A DNA stretch of 64,000 bases. Origin: Membranipora membranacea (Eukaryota > Bryozoa > Gymnolaemata > Cheilostomatida > Membraniporidae). The stretch covers positions 17,794,001 through 17,858,000 of the forward strand of contig OU612072.1 in NCBI GenBank assembly GCA_914767715.1, written 5' to 3'. Positions within the stretch are counted from its first letter, which is position 1, and each line of letters starts with the position of its first letter. The position numbers and the translations under genes are program-made. Below the pieces are notes generated by a model. That model had not been told where the DNA came from. It made no database searches and was given only the letters and a program-made list of their open reading frames with translations. Below are positions 39,791-51,400 of the stretch, one piece after another.

Positions 39791-42700
39791 ACATGCATAA
39801 AAAAAAGTCAAATATAGATATAATATATACATCTACTTTATATTCTCTGCTATCCTATCAACACAACATGTTGTATATACATACATCAGTATCTTTACAT
39901 CTTAAAATGCTCTGGAGTCTCGGGCAGAGAAGAAGGAGCTTGCAGAAGATATACAGAAGTAGCTTACAGATCCTCACCTTGTGTTACTATGAGCTCTGCT
40001 CTCGATGAGTTTTGTGGCTCTGTCGCTGCAGGATGTTATGTAAGTTTTATTTGTTATGAGAAGCATATTTATTTTCTCATTCCTCACTCTGTGGTTACAG
40101 ATTAATTATCACAGTTTTTGCCCTGTCCACTATTTGGAGACAGTTTTTTTGTACTTTGATCCTTATGGTTATGATTGGCTTAGCTATGAATCCTTCATAC
40201 TTTGGTGCAAGTATGTGGTTGATATTGGCTCAGCGATCAGGTGAGAAATGTTCACACACAGGTACAAGTGAGCGAGCTTTTACCTGTCAGGAATTTATAA
40301 GTTCAGTCTGATGCTGCCAGAGAGACAGGATCCAAAGATTAATAGATAAGATAACAATAGATTCTCTGCAGTTTGCTGACTTGTGGTTGTTGGGAATCAA
40401 AACATTGTCACCTCAACGCAGACAGAAGCAGCATAAAATACCTCCTCTGTGCCAAAGTCAGCCTCATTCCTATTCAGATATCTTAGGAGTGTTGCCTGAG
40501 AATTTTAAATCAAAGCGTACTGCATTCCAAAACTTCAGGTATACTGACGAGTCATCATTGTTGTTTACATACTAAATTGGGGAAGTAAATCATGGTTCTT
40601 TTTTTTATAATTCGAGGTGACTAGAGAGATAAATCTAAACTTGGCAACGCTGTGTCATGACGGTATGTCATTTGTTTTACTAATAGTACAGGTAATGTTA
40701 TTGTGTTCTCTCAGTGGTAGTCCAACCCACACAAAACAACAAAGAGTCATGGCTACAAACCAATCATATCAATAATGTCTGCAGTTGTGAAAAAAAATGC
40801 ACAATAGATTTCCTCATTTCTAACACCATATTATCAGCTGGGCTATGTGGCCTGCTGACTGATCGTGTCTAACAAATACAAAAGAGTTGGCGGCGAATCA
40901 ATTCTCGGAAGCAATTAACGCCAAGATCAGAGCGTTCCTGGTGTCAGAAAAAAACCCAGTAGTTGGAAGACTTCTGTTGAAGGCAGTTCTCTAGATTTTC
41001 CAAAACTTGTGCGCTGTAGAACTGGCGCTCTTTACAACTGAATCAACACCTACCATTCCAAGTGTTATGACAGTATCCCCCTGTTTTGTCCTGTGCATAA
41101 ATTTCCTATGAAACTTGTTACAATGTCTGACAAGAGCACTTACAGCTCTCCAAACTTTTCATGCTTCTCCTCAGAGCAACAAGACATTTTGGGGTGGTGA
41201 CCGCAAGGGGCAGAAAAATAATTCCGCACAAAAATTTCATCTACAGGCTGTTTCTCTAATACCACCCAATTATAATCTGATAGCAAACCGCCTAGCTGTC
41301 CATCAAGTTCCCATCAATTTCCCATTAACATTGTCTGAATGGACTAATGGTCTTCTTGAGCACCAAATATCTTATCTCTGTATAAGCTCAGGGCTACCAA
41401 CTACCTGTCTCTGCTCAAAGGCATCAATTTATCGCAACTTGTCAAATGATAATTTTTAGAGGGATGGAAATATGAGCCTGGCCACACACTACATATAATG
41501 CAAATAATAATAATAATAATACATATAAAACAAATTAAACATATATGACCAGAGCTAACCATTGATGTTTTATTGATATATAATTTTCAAGATTTAGGTG
41601 TTCGGACAGGAACGGGTGAAGTAAGCTGTGAGGTCAAAATGCTAAACAAGTCTAAACTAGAAATGGACTGCAAAGTGACTAGATCCGTGGACTCTTCCTT
41701 ACCTAAGGATACAGTACATGAAGACATAGACCGTGATAACAGTCTGCACGCATATCGATCCGACTAGAATATTAAACACTGGTTCGAGTTCGTTCTTCTT
41801 ATTCAGTTTATTATGACATGTGTAATGGGCGTAGAATCTGGTCAGGTATTCCTGTCTCTCTGAAAATTAAAAGATCAAAGTTATCATAAGATCAGGGAAA
41901 TTATGGAATGGTGTATTTAATTTATTCAGTGTTTTCAGGAATTTTTAGCCACCATATCACAACTCTCCATTTTCAATCTAGTAATAGAATAGGAAAACTG
42001 TTGTCTTGCATCATCCATGATATCTATTGAAGCTTACAATGTCTTTTTTTTATTCTGGACTTGGATATCCGAATGGCCACAATATATGTACAGAATGTAC
42101 AGGATGCGGACATGTGGAATGCGTAATGTTTGCGGCTTGTATCCGGGTGAGGGGTTGTCTGGGATGGTGAGGAGTTGCCATTCCCCTCAATGAGCCGAAC
42201 GTGCGTTCCTGAATAAAGTCACATTCGCCAGAAAAATGAACTCTGATCCTTTCAGCAACAAACGTTTGCTCTAAAGAGTTAAATAGGTAAAAAAGTTATT
42301 GTAAGTTATGGTTTGTCACAATTTTAGGCGAGTGCACATAAACCATTAACCTGAGCCACAAATGTTACACAAATGTTTATGTGTGATTAATTAACTGTTA
42401 GACGAGGACCCATAACTCTGACATATGATCATCACCTGAAGGCATGATTATTATGCGAGTTTAAAAGCTATCTAAGGTCCAAAAATACAACTACACGGTA
42501 CTACTATACATGTGACCAGAGACTATAAATATTCATGATCTTTGCTAGTATCTGTCCATCTTTGCGTGAATTCCAGGAATTTGAGAAGACAAAGGTAGCC
42601 GAGATGTTTGTGTTATATTTGTGATATATTTTGAGTTAAGACAGGGACATTAGTGGGAGACAAGGGCCCATAACAATCAGAGAAGTGAATCATTTATGAG

Positions 42701-43270
42701 AATTTGAAAGCTTGCTATCGGCAACAAAACCTGGAAATCAAGTGTTTTTTTGCAATCTGAAACCATAGCCATATGTGGAAAGAACACAAAAACAAGGATT
42801 CATAAATTGGTCAAGCCACGAGGGTAACACAACTATTTGTATGAAATCAGTTGATTTAATATTTATACTAGGAGTTACAACAGGGGCATTAGTGACCATA
42901 ACATAATTCTAAGCTCTCGATCATAATTCTTATCTCAGTAAATGCGTTATCAGGATCCAAAATTATTGCCATAGAGGATTTATTATCTCCCCCAGTATGA
43001 AACTCAGGGAGTCTAGATTTTTACACTAAGTAAACATGTTATGATCAAGTCCAGGATGTAAGATAGAACAGGATACTTCTCTCTGTTGTTAATATTGGGA
43101 CACAATTTGAGTTTTTGCGTTGGAATGAGCTAATGCTATGAATTTGTTAGTTCCATTTCTAAAAGTCCTCTCTATTCTGGTGGTCAATGATATTTTGGAT
43201 TGCAAGTCAGCGTATACTCAAGCAGCTGATCGCAGATGCGAATAAGAATAATGCCAAGCATGTACTACGT

Positions 43271-43338
43271 TAGCCTGTCTTGACAAACTTTGTTTGCCCC
43301 TCCCCCCCCCACCGAACAAAGCTTGTCAAGACAGGCTA
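43271..43338. mobile_element. 68-bp micro-MITE with perfect 16-bp TIRs and 9-bp target duplication
   Basis: TIRs TAGCCTGTCTTGACAA and TTGTCAAGACAGGCTA are exact complements. They are flanked by the exact direct repeat GTACTACGT at 43262-43270 and 43339-43347. The interior continues as an imperfect stem around a C-run. A 9-bp target duplication is typical of Mutator-like elements, but the family is not assigned. Confidence 0.88.
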
Positions 43339-43768
43339 GTACTACGTAGACTAGGACGTCCTGGGGGGGGGGGGAGGGGGAGCTTTTGGACTACCTATGA
43401 GTGAAGTGGGTAAGTGTTTTTACTTTTCCGCTGACTAATGGAATTTTGTAACTGGTCAACAACAAGCGCAAAGTACAGATTTCACAAAATAAAAACATTC
43501 AGTGTAATCAGTGGAACAGACAGCGTGTCTATTTATGGAAGTGAGATTAATACATTATTGGGAAGAACTCTCAAACTCTGAGTTTGTACACTCCACCTCG
43601 GCCATCTCACTCTGACAAGATACTGTGTGGTACCAATGACTTACTCTACAGGCAGAAAGTTCTCATAGGAATCATGATTAAACTATTTAATTAAAATTCA
43701 GAGATTATAATCTAAACTCATCAGGTTTGTCAACTTCTGAATCTGCAATAAATATATAATATATTAAA

Positions 43769-44408
43769 GGGTCAGTTCCATTAGAAAAGTGAATATATTA
43801 TCCCAGTAAATCGATTATTGTGAGTTCAAGGGGCATATAAAATTAATGAAAAAAAAAATGTGGAAAATAGCATTTTAGTTTTTTTAAAATATATTAGCAA
43901 GGATCATAGCGTATCATAGTGGTCAGGTGGAGGCAATAAATCACTATGATCCACTATGATCCTAATTTTCAGACTTTGCAGCAGTTTTATTGCAATTGGG
44001 TTCACAGGCTGTTTTATTTCATATGCCCTAATAACATTTCAGCCTGAGATCTAGAAAACCATACCAAACATGGCCTAGTAGTTGATTTGTTTTCCTTGAA
44101 AAACTGGAATCACAAATATTCAATTATATTGAAGCCAGGTCCGTTTTATGTACACATCTTATGGAATTCTTTGACTCTTAAAGTGACAGTTCTATTAGAA
44201 AAGTGGATATATTATTCCAGTAAATCGAATATTGTGAGTTCATAGGGCAAATAAAAATAATAATAAAATGAAAATTGTGGAAAATAGCATTTTAATTTTT
44301 TTTAATATTTTAGCAGGGAACATAGTGGTCAGGGAGAGGCAATTAATCACTATGGTCCCAATTTTCAGACTTTGCAGCAGTTTTACTGCAACTAGGATCA
44401 CAAGTCTC
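43769..44408 (+). repeat. Direct duplication, two copies of about 240 bp
   Basis: 43769-44012 and 44182-44408 align in direct orientation, sharing AAATAGCATTTTA and TTTTCAGACTTTGCAGCAGT among others. They are diverged by substitutions and small indels. Copy 1 contains repeated TATGATC/GATCATAG inverted motifs. No coding content. Confidence 0.8.
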
Positions 44409-44770
44409 TATGATACTCAATTATCTGTCAATGACCCTCAGCCAAAGCCAAACATGGCAGTTTGGTGTTTTAGTTTTTGGTGAAGTTTTGGACAGAAGCC
44501 AGAGGGGCAAAGATGTTCGGTATGCACATCAATCAGAGGAAAGAATACCCTATTAAGAAAAATAAAAGTGGAGCAAATCTGTTGCCAAATAGCCTCACAG
44601 CAGAGACAGACAGACAGACATTAAGATACATGTCACGTAGCTCTGGGGGAGGAGTAGAGTAGGTGGTCTCTAATCTCATGTGATAATCTTCTATTAGTCT
44701 CATCAATAAGTACAATAAGAGTAACGCAAGTACAGAAGCCTCCTAACATAATCTGTAGACCGACTTAAGA

Positions 44771-45136
44771 TATGCTAGGTATATGATATGGTATATGATA
44801 TGGTATTTGCACTGATATATATATATTCATATCAATGGGTATATGTTATGGTATATGATATGGTCTATGATATGGTATATGCACTGATATATATATATAT
44901 TCATATCAATGGGTATATGTTATGGTATATGATATGGTCTATGATATGGTATATGATATGGTATATGATATGCTAGGTATATGATATGGTATATGATATG
45001 GTATATGATATGGTATATGATATGGTATATGATATGGTATATGATATGGTCTATGATATGGTATATGATGCTTGGTATATGATATGCTAGGTATATGATA
45101 TGCTAGGTATATGATATGCTAGGTATATATATATAT
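44771..45136. repeat. 12-bp (GTATATGATATG)n satellite-like repeat
   Basis: A long array of GTATATGATATG units with variants (GTCTATGATATG, GCTAGGTATATG) and two embedded copies of a longer block ending in (AT)n. Apparent open frames here are repeat artefacts. Confidence 0.92.
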
Positions 45137-46089
45137 CTCATGGTATGTGCAGGACTGCAGGTACACAGGTAAACATAAGATTTATGGGCATGACAAGCAA
45201 TATTCACTCTCACATAAATCATCTCGATTAAATCAAAACAGTCAGAGAGATTTCATGGAAGTCTTTGATCAAAACCAATAAGTTTTATGGTTGAGAAGAG
45301 AAAAACCAAAACAAACCAGATTTTTAACGTTAATTAGATATTTTTATCATGCCATACATAAGATGATGCAACGTTTCTTTGAGACCGATAAGGGGTAGAT
45401 CCGGCTCCACCTCCTCTTCTAACTCAATTGCTGCACTCTCTATCTCTCTTTTTAATTTTGCTGTTCAAGCATAGATGGATATGATATTAGGCCATGCATA
45501 CAGATATCATATATGAATACTTCTTTGCTCACACAAAATGCCAGCGTTTTGTTCAGAATAACTCCCTGTTCACCTTTGTCCTTCGATCCTCACCTGGTAT
45601 GTGAGAATGTACTCTTCACAGGAACAGGATGCACTGATAATTGCAGAATTCTTCTAGTCAAGACTATAAATCTCCATAGTCGAGTTCTCTGGTTATGATT
45701 AACGACACAGATCTGCAGGAATGAGAGAGATGACATTGCAATATTACTAAAATATGTGTGGCTGAAAGACGTCATTGGAAGTCGACGATGATGAATCTTT
45801 TCCCACTGTCTACCTTACAATAGTGCCTTAAAGTCAATCAATTACTTAAAAACAAAAAACTAAACCAAAAGAATAAATTGGATATATATTTTGCCATAGT
45901 TGCTTATTTACATATCAGCCTTAGAGAATGACATACATGCAGGAGACATCATATATTGGTATATCATCCATTCTATAATCTAAAGTTGATCACTCTGTGA
46001 GGTGTCGCACATATATAATCCCCTCACCACACACAATCATATCTCAGATATCTCCGGCAGTATAACAACAGTAGAGCATCACATCGGTG

Positions 46090-46195
46090 TTATATTTTAT
46101 TTATTGAGGTTTTCTAAAAGTTTATAATTAAAGCAAATTAAAAATAACTTGTTGACCTCACACACATTAACATAGATACAAAAAATGACTCGAAT
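46090..46195 (+). repeat. Dispersed repeat, copy 2
   Basis: Direct match to 39685-39790, sharing AAAAATAACTTGTTGAC and neighbouring sequence. Confidence 0.6.
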
Positions 46196-47881
46196 AAAAA
46201 GATATAAGTGGTAGGGTGTTACATACTTTATAGTGAGTAGGATAATGAAAGCATGGTATCATAAATTGCGTGAATAAGATGAAAAAAGATATATATTAGG
46301 TTATGGACAGAATAAAGCAGTCAATCAGAGTGTGAAAATATGCATTGTTGCAAATTTTGAAAGCTGTTCTGATCCGAAAGTATCCCCCTGACCCCATTGG
46401 CTGTAAATTTCAAAGGTAGAATCACGTTCTTGTCAGGGTTATCCTGACACACTTAAACAAGTGGACAACTCCAAATTATCCTGTAATTCTATCATTATAG
46501 ACAGGGAGCACTGGAGCACTGGAGAGATATCTAAACCTTTCTGAAAGCATGTGATGCCGTGCGGAAAAATTCGGTTCTAGTGATATGAACTTATTTTAGA
46601 ACTGTACTTCTGTTTGTATGTGATACTTATATAATAGGGATGACTTGATAATTTAACACTATCAGTGATTATGAGGGATTGACTGTACATTTCAGCAGGT
46701 TCTCCTTACCACCCTATCCATCCTATGGTGGACTAAGCAAACAACCAAGGGAAAATGACATAGTTCAGCTTCCAGAAATACAATTAAATCTTGAAATCAC
46801 ATTATTGAGCAACCATAATTAGTCACACCTGGAATCAAACAAACAATCATAGATATAAAACAGTTTTTATACCTCTGGTAACAATTAGAAAAATAGTTAT
46901 AGATCTCCAAAAGACTGTATTCATTGCTCAAGACCACCACCAATAATCTCTATAGTATAATTGTGGTAAGCCCCATTTCTATCATGTCTGGCTGCTGGCT
47001 GTGATTAATCGTAACTCTCATTCTGCACTATAGATATAAATCTGCCTGCCTGTGTTATATTTTGCTAAATGCTGCCGAAGCAATAATATATAACACAACG
47101 TAAGACTTACTTACACCTGAATGGATGTGACATTAAGTGCACTGCTGCCTTTCAATCTGACAGATCAATAAGCTGTCAAAATTCAACCAATTAAATCAAA
47201 TTAACCCTGGCAGCTCATATACAAGTCTATTCATCGGGTCAATTCAATATTATTAGTTTTATAAACAATTAAATTTCAATCATATTATCATTAAGTGAGA
47301 ATTGTTATTATGAAATATTCTAATTATTAAAATTCGCTGACCATGTAATGTAGGGGTTACATAATTTAATTGTATTTAATTAGGTATTAAAACTTTGAGT
47401 GTAAGAAAAGGTGATTAATATTTTACCGCACACAATCTCAAACTAGGGCTGTGCCACCATATGAGAAGATATAAAAAGTATTTCATTGGTAAATCAACTC
47501 CTTGGCTTGGTTATATCAAGGTGGGCTGAAGATTGAGCAAGGATGACATTAAGTGGCTGATTTTCGTACATCACGTAGTAGTGTTACATTTTAGTATTCC
47601 GCCCTCATAGCAGGAATCACAAGGTGGGGGGGGGGGGTGAGTGGGTTTTTGAAACTTTACTTTTGATTTTGCTTTTATGACATTGAGGTTGAATGTCAAA
47701 TTTTATTATGAATTACCTGTGCAGCCCTAGCATTAATTTGAATGCCCTCATGTTCCCTCCATGCCTAGTCAACGGCAGCTGAATAACTAAACGTCTCAGT
47801 GTGTATATCTCCACACACAACAGAGTAAAGTGCAGGTGAGTGTTTACAGTTTTTTTGGAGTTCTTTCTCTGTCATATTTAC

Positions 47882-47956
47882 TAGCCTGGGCAGGTTGTCG
47901 GGGGTGGGTGAGGGTCCTCCCGACACCCACCCACCTCTGACAGCCTGCCCAGGTTA
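47882..47956. mobile_element. 75-bp micro-MITE related to the one at 43271
   Basis: Terminal repeats TAGCCTGGGCAGG and CCTGCCCAGGTTA pair over 13 bp with one mismatch. The stem continues through GTCGGGGGTGGGTG. Flanks CATATTTAC and TATTTTTAC match at 7 of 9 positions, a plausible decayed 9-bp target duplication. The shared TAGCCTG ends and size suggest the same family as the 43271 element. Confidence 0.7.
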
Positions 47957-48421
47957 TATTTTTACCATAGCTGACCTGCAGACGTTTCCTTCTCTGCTTG
48001 TTATTGCTGTTTGTAGGTATGCATTGAGTGTCAGGTATCCTTCTCATTGAGCATTGCGGCCAGCATAGCCAACCCTCGCTATACCACAATCAAATTTGGA
48101 ATAAAGGATAGTTTATCAAAATCCTATATTTTAAACAGCACTGTTACTGTTATAGACTGTTGCTGCTATGTTGTAAAGGGGTGAGAGTTTCTTTTACTCT
48201 GCCGCATCACTCCTGGTCTGAGTGATCAGACTTCATTGTCAACCAAATTCGGGATAAGAGAGCCTCGATAAATGTCGGTCAGCAAGCTTAGAGTATGCCA
48301 TGTGACGTCACAGTCGCCAAGTTATCATTGTTAGTTGTTAGTCTGTGTGTGGTCTAAGAATTCTCATTGTGTTTCCAGCTTGCTACTCAAATATCTAATG
48401 ACTTCTACCTGCTAAGAAATA

Positions 48422-51400
48422 ATGAAGACTGAAGAACTACTACTGGAAGGCGGAGAGCTAGTAGGGAAGGCCATAGCCATGCCCGTACCTCCGTCCTCCG
48501 CTGGGCCATGGAGAACAAAGTCTAGGTGCTCATCATTCAGAGCCAGAAATATATCTACTTATCAGACTCCTGATCCCATAAATGAGTTCCTGATGAAAGT
48601 ATCTATAACCGCAGGTAAATATAGTCTGCAACTCTGACTACTATCACAGGTTAATATTCAGTCTATCACATCGTCTATTAAAGATGAACATTTGGTATAC
48701 CAGACAAACATTTTCTGTTGGCAGTTCTTGAAAAAGAATTGAAGCTATTTCATTGGACTTGTGCCAAATCTAGTCAATTTCTCTATTTTTAACCAGTAGT
48801 TTTATAAGAGAGCATTAATTGGCCAATATTAGAGCAGAACTGTTGACTGATTTCCAAATACTTTGACAAGTCATACCCATGAACGTACTTGACATTGTTG
48901 TACAAGGTCTACTGCGAAGCAGCTTAATCTAAAGAAGAATTCCCTTATTGTCATAACACCTGAGCAAGAACTGTTCAAAGTATTAAATCGCTATACATGG
49001 ACAGCAGTTAGAGGAAACCTTGACAAAGACTATTAAATTTGAAATTGTCCTGTCATTAAAAAGGAGCAGACAACTGCCAGGCATAAATAGCTTTAGCAAT
49101 GCTCATGATAACAACAATGATACAAAATCAAGTATTTCTTGCAAGCTTACAAGGTCTGATCATGTTAAGTTATGATCCTACGTATTAATTTGTTATATTT
49201 AGCACATGGAGATGGAGTGGATACCAATAAGATTAGATCAGCTGATTCTCCTCTCACTGTTGGACAGGTGAGTTAGAGTAATTCCCTCTCATCTAATTGC
49301 CTGTCTGTGTCTATCTATCTATCTGATCAAGGGAGTAAAAAGGAACTCCTTGGTCTACCTTAGAGGAGTAGATATTTCCTAGAGTTTAGGTTTAGATCAG
49401 CTAGCAATAAATTTCACACTTTCAGGTAGTGTCCGAAAGGCAAACACTACCTCCTGCGAATACTTTACTCCTTTCAGGTCTGGTCTGCTAGAAGCCCATC
49501 TGCATGTCTGGTATATCTGTTTGTTTCAATCTATCAGTTGTGTCGATGTGATCCATCAACGACTGAGAAACTCCGCTCTATATATCTTTTAAGCAGTTAC
49601 TGTATCAGTAAGTTTTCTGAGACAGTTTGCTTATAATATCTAATACTTCATTTGATTGTAGCGTACACCGATGTCACCGAGGTTGCGGAAGTCACCAAGA
49701 AAAAGATCAAGTACAGTCTGTGGTGAGTACTAGACATATCTCAAGTTACTTTCCTGTTTTTTTTTCTAATCAGCTCAGAGACATTCATCCTACCACCAGA
49801 GCCCCCTATAATGGCATGTAGATAGGAACTTGCAGGGTGGTCTCTGATATTACTCCACGGGTAGGGTCAGGCTATCCATGGAGTGATAGCTAAGCCCACC
49901 CTGTTAGTCTGACGTATCCTACCCGACCTTGACCCCTCATGCTGCTTTATTCGGGCGGATCAGTCAGGTGATTGATCTCTAACTCTGACACAGATAGAGA
50001 CAGACTTTGATGGTTTCAAAACAGGCCACCCAATAAGTATTATTAGTCTACAACTCAATAATCACATACTGTGGTATATCGATTGTAAATACACTTCAAA
50101 ATTTAAACATATGGGGCTCCCCCCACACAGGACTGTCTATAATATCTATAAATTAAGAATCCCGCTGCGATGGCATGTGGCTATTGTAAACATATCTGAA
50201 TGTTAGCAAGGCCTTTGCTACACAACGACCATACACACACAAAGAGAGCACAGGAGACACACAGCACTGACAGCACTTTAGAGATACATTAAGAAATCTA
50301 TAAATCTATATCTTTACATTGATAACATCTATAAATCTATATCTTTACTTGCATCTATCTATAAGCCTACAAGCCTATAAGCTAAGAAATGGTCATCTAT
50401 AATCTATACTATAAGTAGGGGGGGGGGCCCCACATATAAACGCTCGCAATAATCTCATTAAAATTGGATACAGGTTTATAGAGCTACCTAATATTACGAT
50501 CAGGAGTTGGAAGCAAACTACTATTTTATTTAAATAATTAAATTCTTCTACAAATACATTGATTTTCGTTACTTATTTCTGTAAGCAGCTGTCTTACATC
50601 AAAAAGGTCAGTATGTCACCACATTATGAGATAGGCACATTCATTTCACGCAACAGCTCATCTAGGTTTGGATTTGATTTCCAGTCAAAGCCACGAGGGC
50701 ACAGTGGGTGGTATCCTTATTTTGGCTTTCTTGTTTGCTCAGCACTGGAATGCTTGCAACTCTAAAATGGTCAACACATTGGTTGTACACTATTCGAAGT
50801 TTGTCATGAACACACGATCTTCGCACATGCTTTCATTCGTTTTTATTTCCGATCCTTCTCATTATCCCTCTCATTTGTCCACAGCAGCTATTTTGTATAT
50901 ACTAAAGTTGAAAGCACAAGTAGTCTGCTTCACTATGGCCACACTATCACATCACATCTATATATTGATGAGACACGGTCAAACCACAGCCAGCCCTAAC
51001 AGTGTTTGGGATGGCGATCGCGGCTGTAGGCGGTCGTTAATGGTGTGCGATCGCCACCTGAACACTGTTAAGGGCAAAAAACAATTTTAAGCCTGAATTC
51101 TCAGCTTAGATCAGACCGAGGTCCACGGGTAAGATTAGACTGAGAATGGATCTAGTAGGACTGTAGATTACAGGAAGTCACACACATATTTCCATTGTTC
51201 ACAGGTACTCTCTCATCCAATAACTCAGCGGTGTGGACTGGTAGTTCAGCTGACCAATCAGAAGAGAGCGATCACCATGCCGACCAATTAGACGACAGTG
51301 ATAAAAGTCATGAGGTCATACCTGGGGTGAGAAGAAGCGCTCCAGCTTTCTATACAAGGGGGACAAATCTAGTCAAGCGTAGATCAATTAAAGGTGAGTT

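Larger units (their letters stand above)
38930..41859 (-). pseudogene. Inverted degenerate copy of the orphan receptor gene
   Basis: Minus-strand copy of the neighbouring receptor. Exon 2 (41859-41703) has exactly the same length as the original (157 nt), intact AG and GT borders and about 92% identity. The loop-2 part differs only at silent sites, while the TM5 end carries several replacements (for example VQTVITVYVF). Intron 2 sequence follows at 40.62-40.24 kb. The exon 4 copy (about 39070-38930) keeps LRCMFSI-like sequence and the cytoplasmic tail, but about 65 bp covering most of TM7 are deleted in one step. I could not find exon 1 upstream or exon 3 between 39.1 and 40.2 kb. Without TM7 it cannot encode a normal receptor. 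A shorter transcribed product cannot be excluded. Confidence 0.85.
38930..45790. repeat. Right arm of the old inverted duplication
   Basis: Reverse-complement counterpart of the 27.1-35.3 kb arm, with the matched blocks listed there. It is about 1.3-1.4 kb shorter. The stretch that should hold receptor exon 1 (about 41.9-44.5 kb) shows no homology and instead contains a direct duplication and a micro-MITE. Confidence 0.65.
45791..48421. other. Intergenic region, no gene seen
   Basis: About 2.6 kb of AT-rich sequence between the inverted duplication and the next gene. It holds a dispersed repeat (46090-46195, also at 39685-39790), a G-run at 47626-47637 and a small TIR element at 47882-47956. 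I see no coding similarity. Confidence 0.45.

Noticed and set aside
44788-44976. Tyr/Met-rich frame in the GTATATGATATG array
   Set aside because: It is translation of simple repeat sequence.
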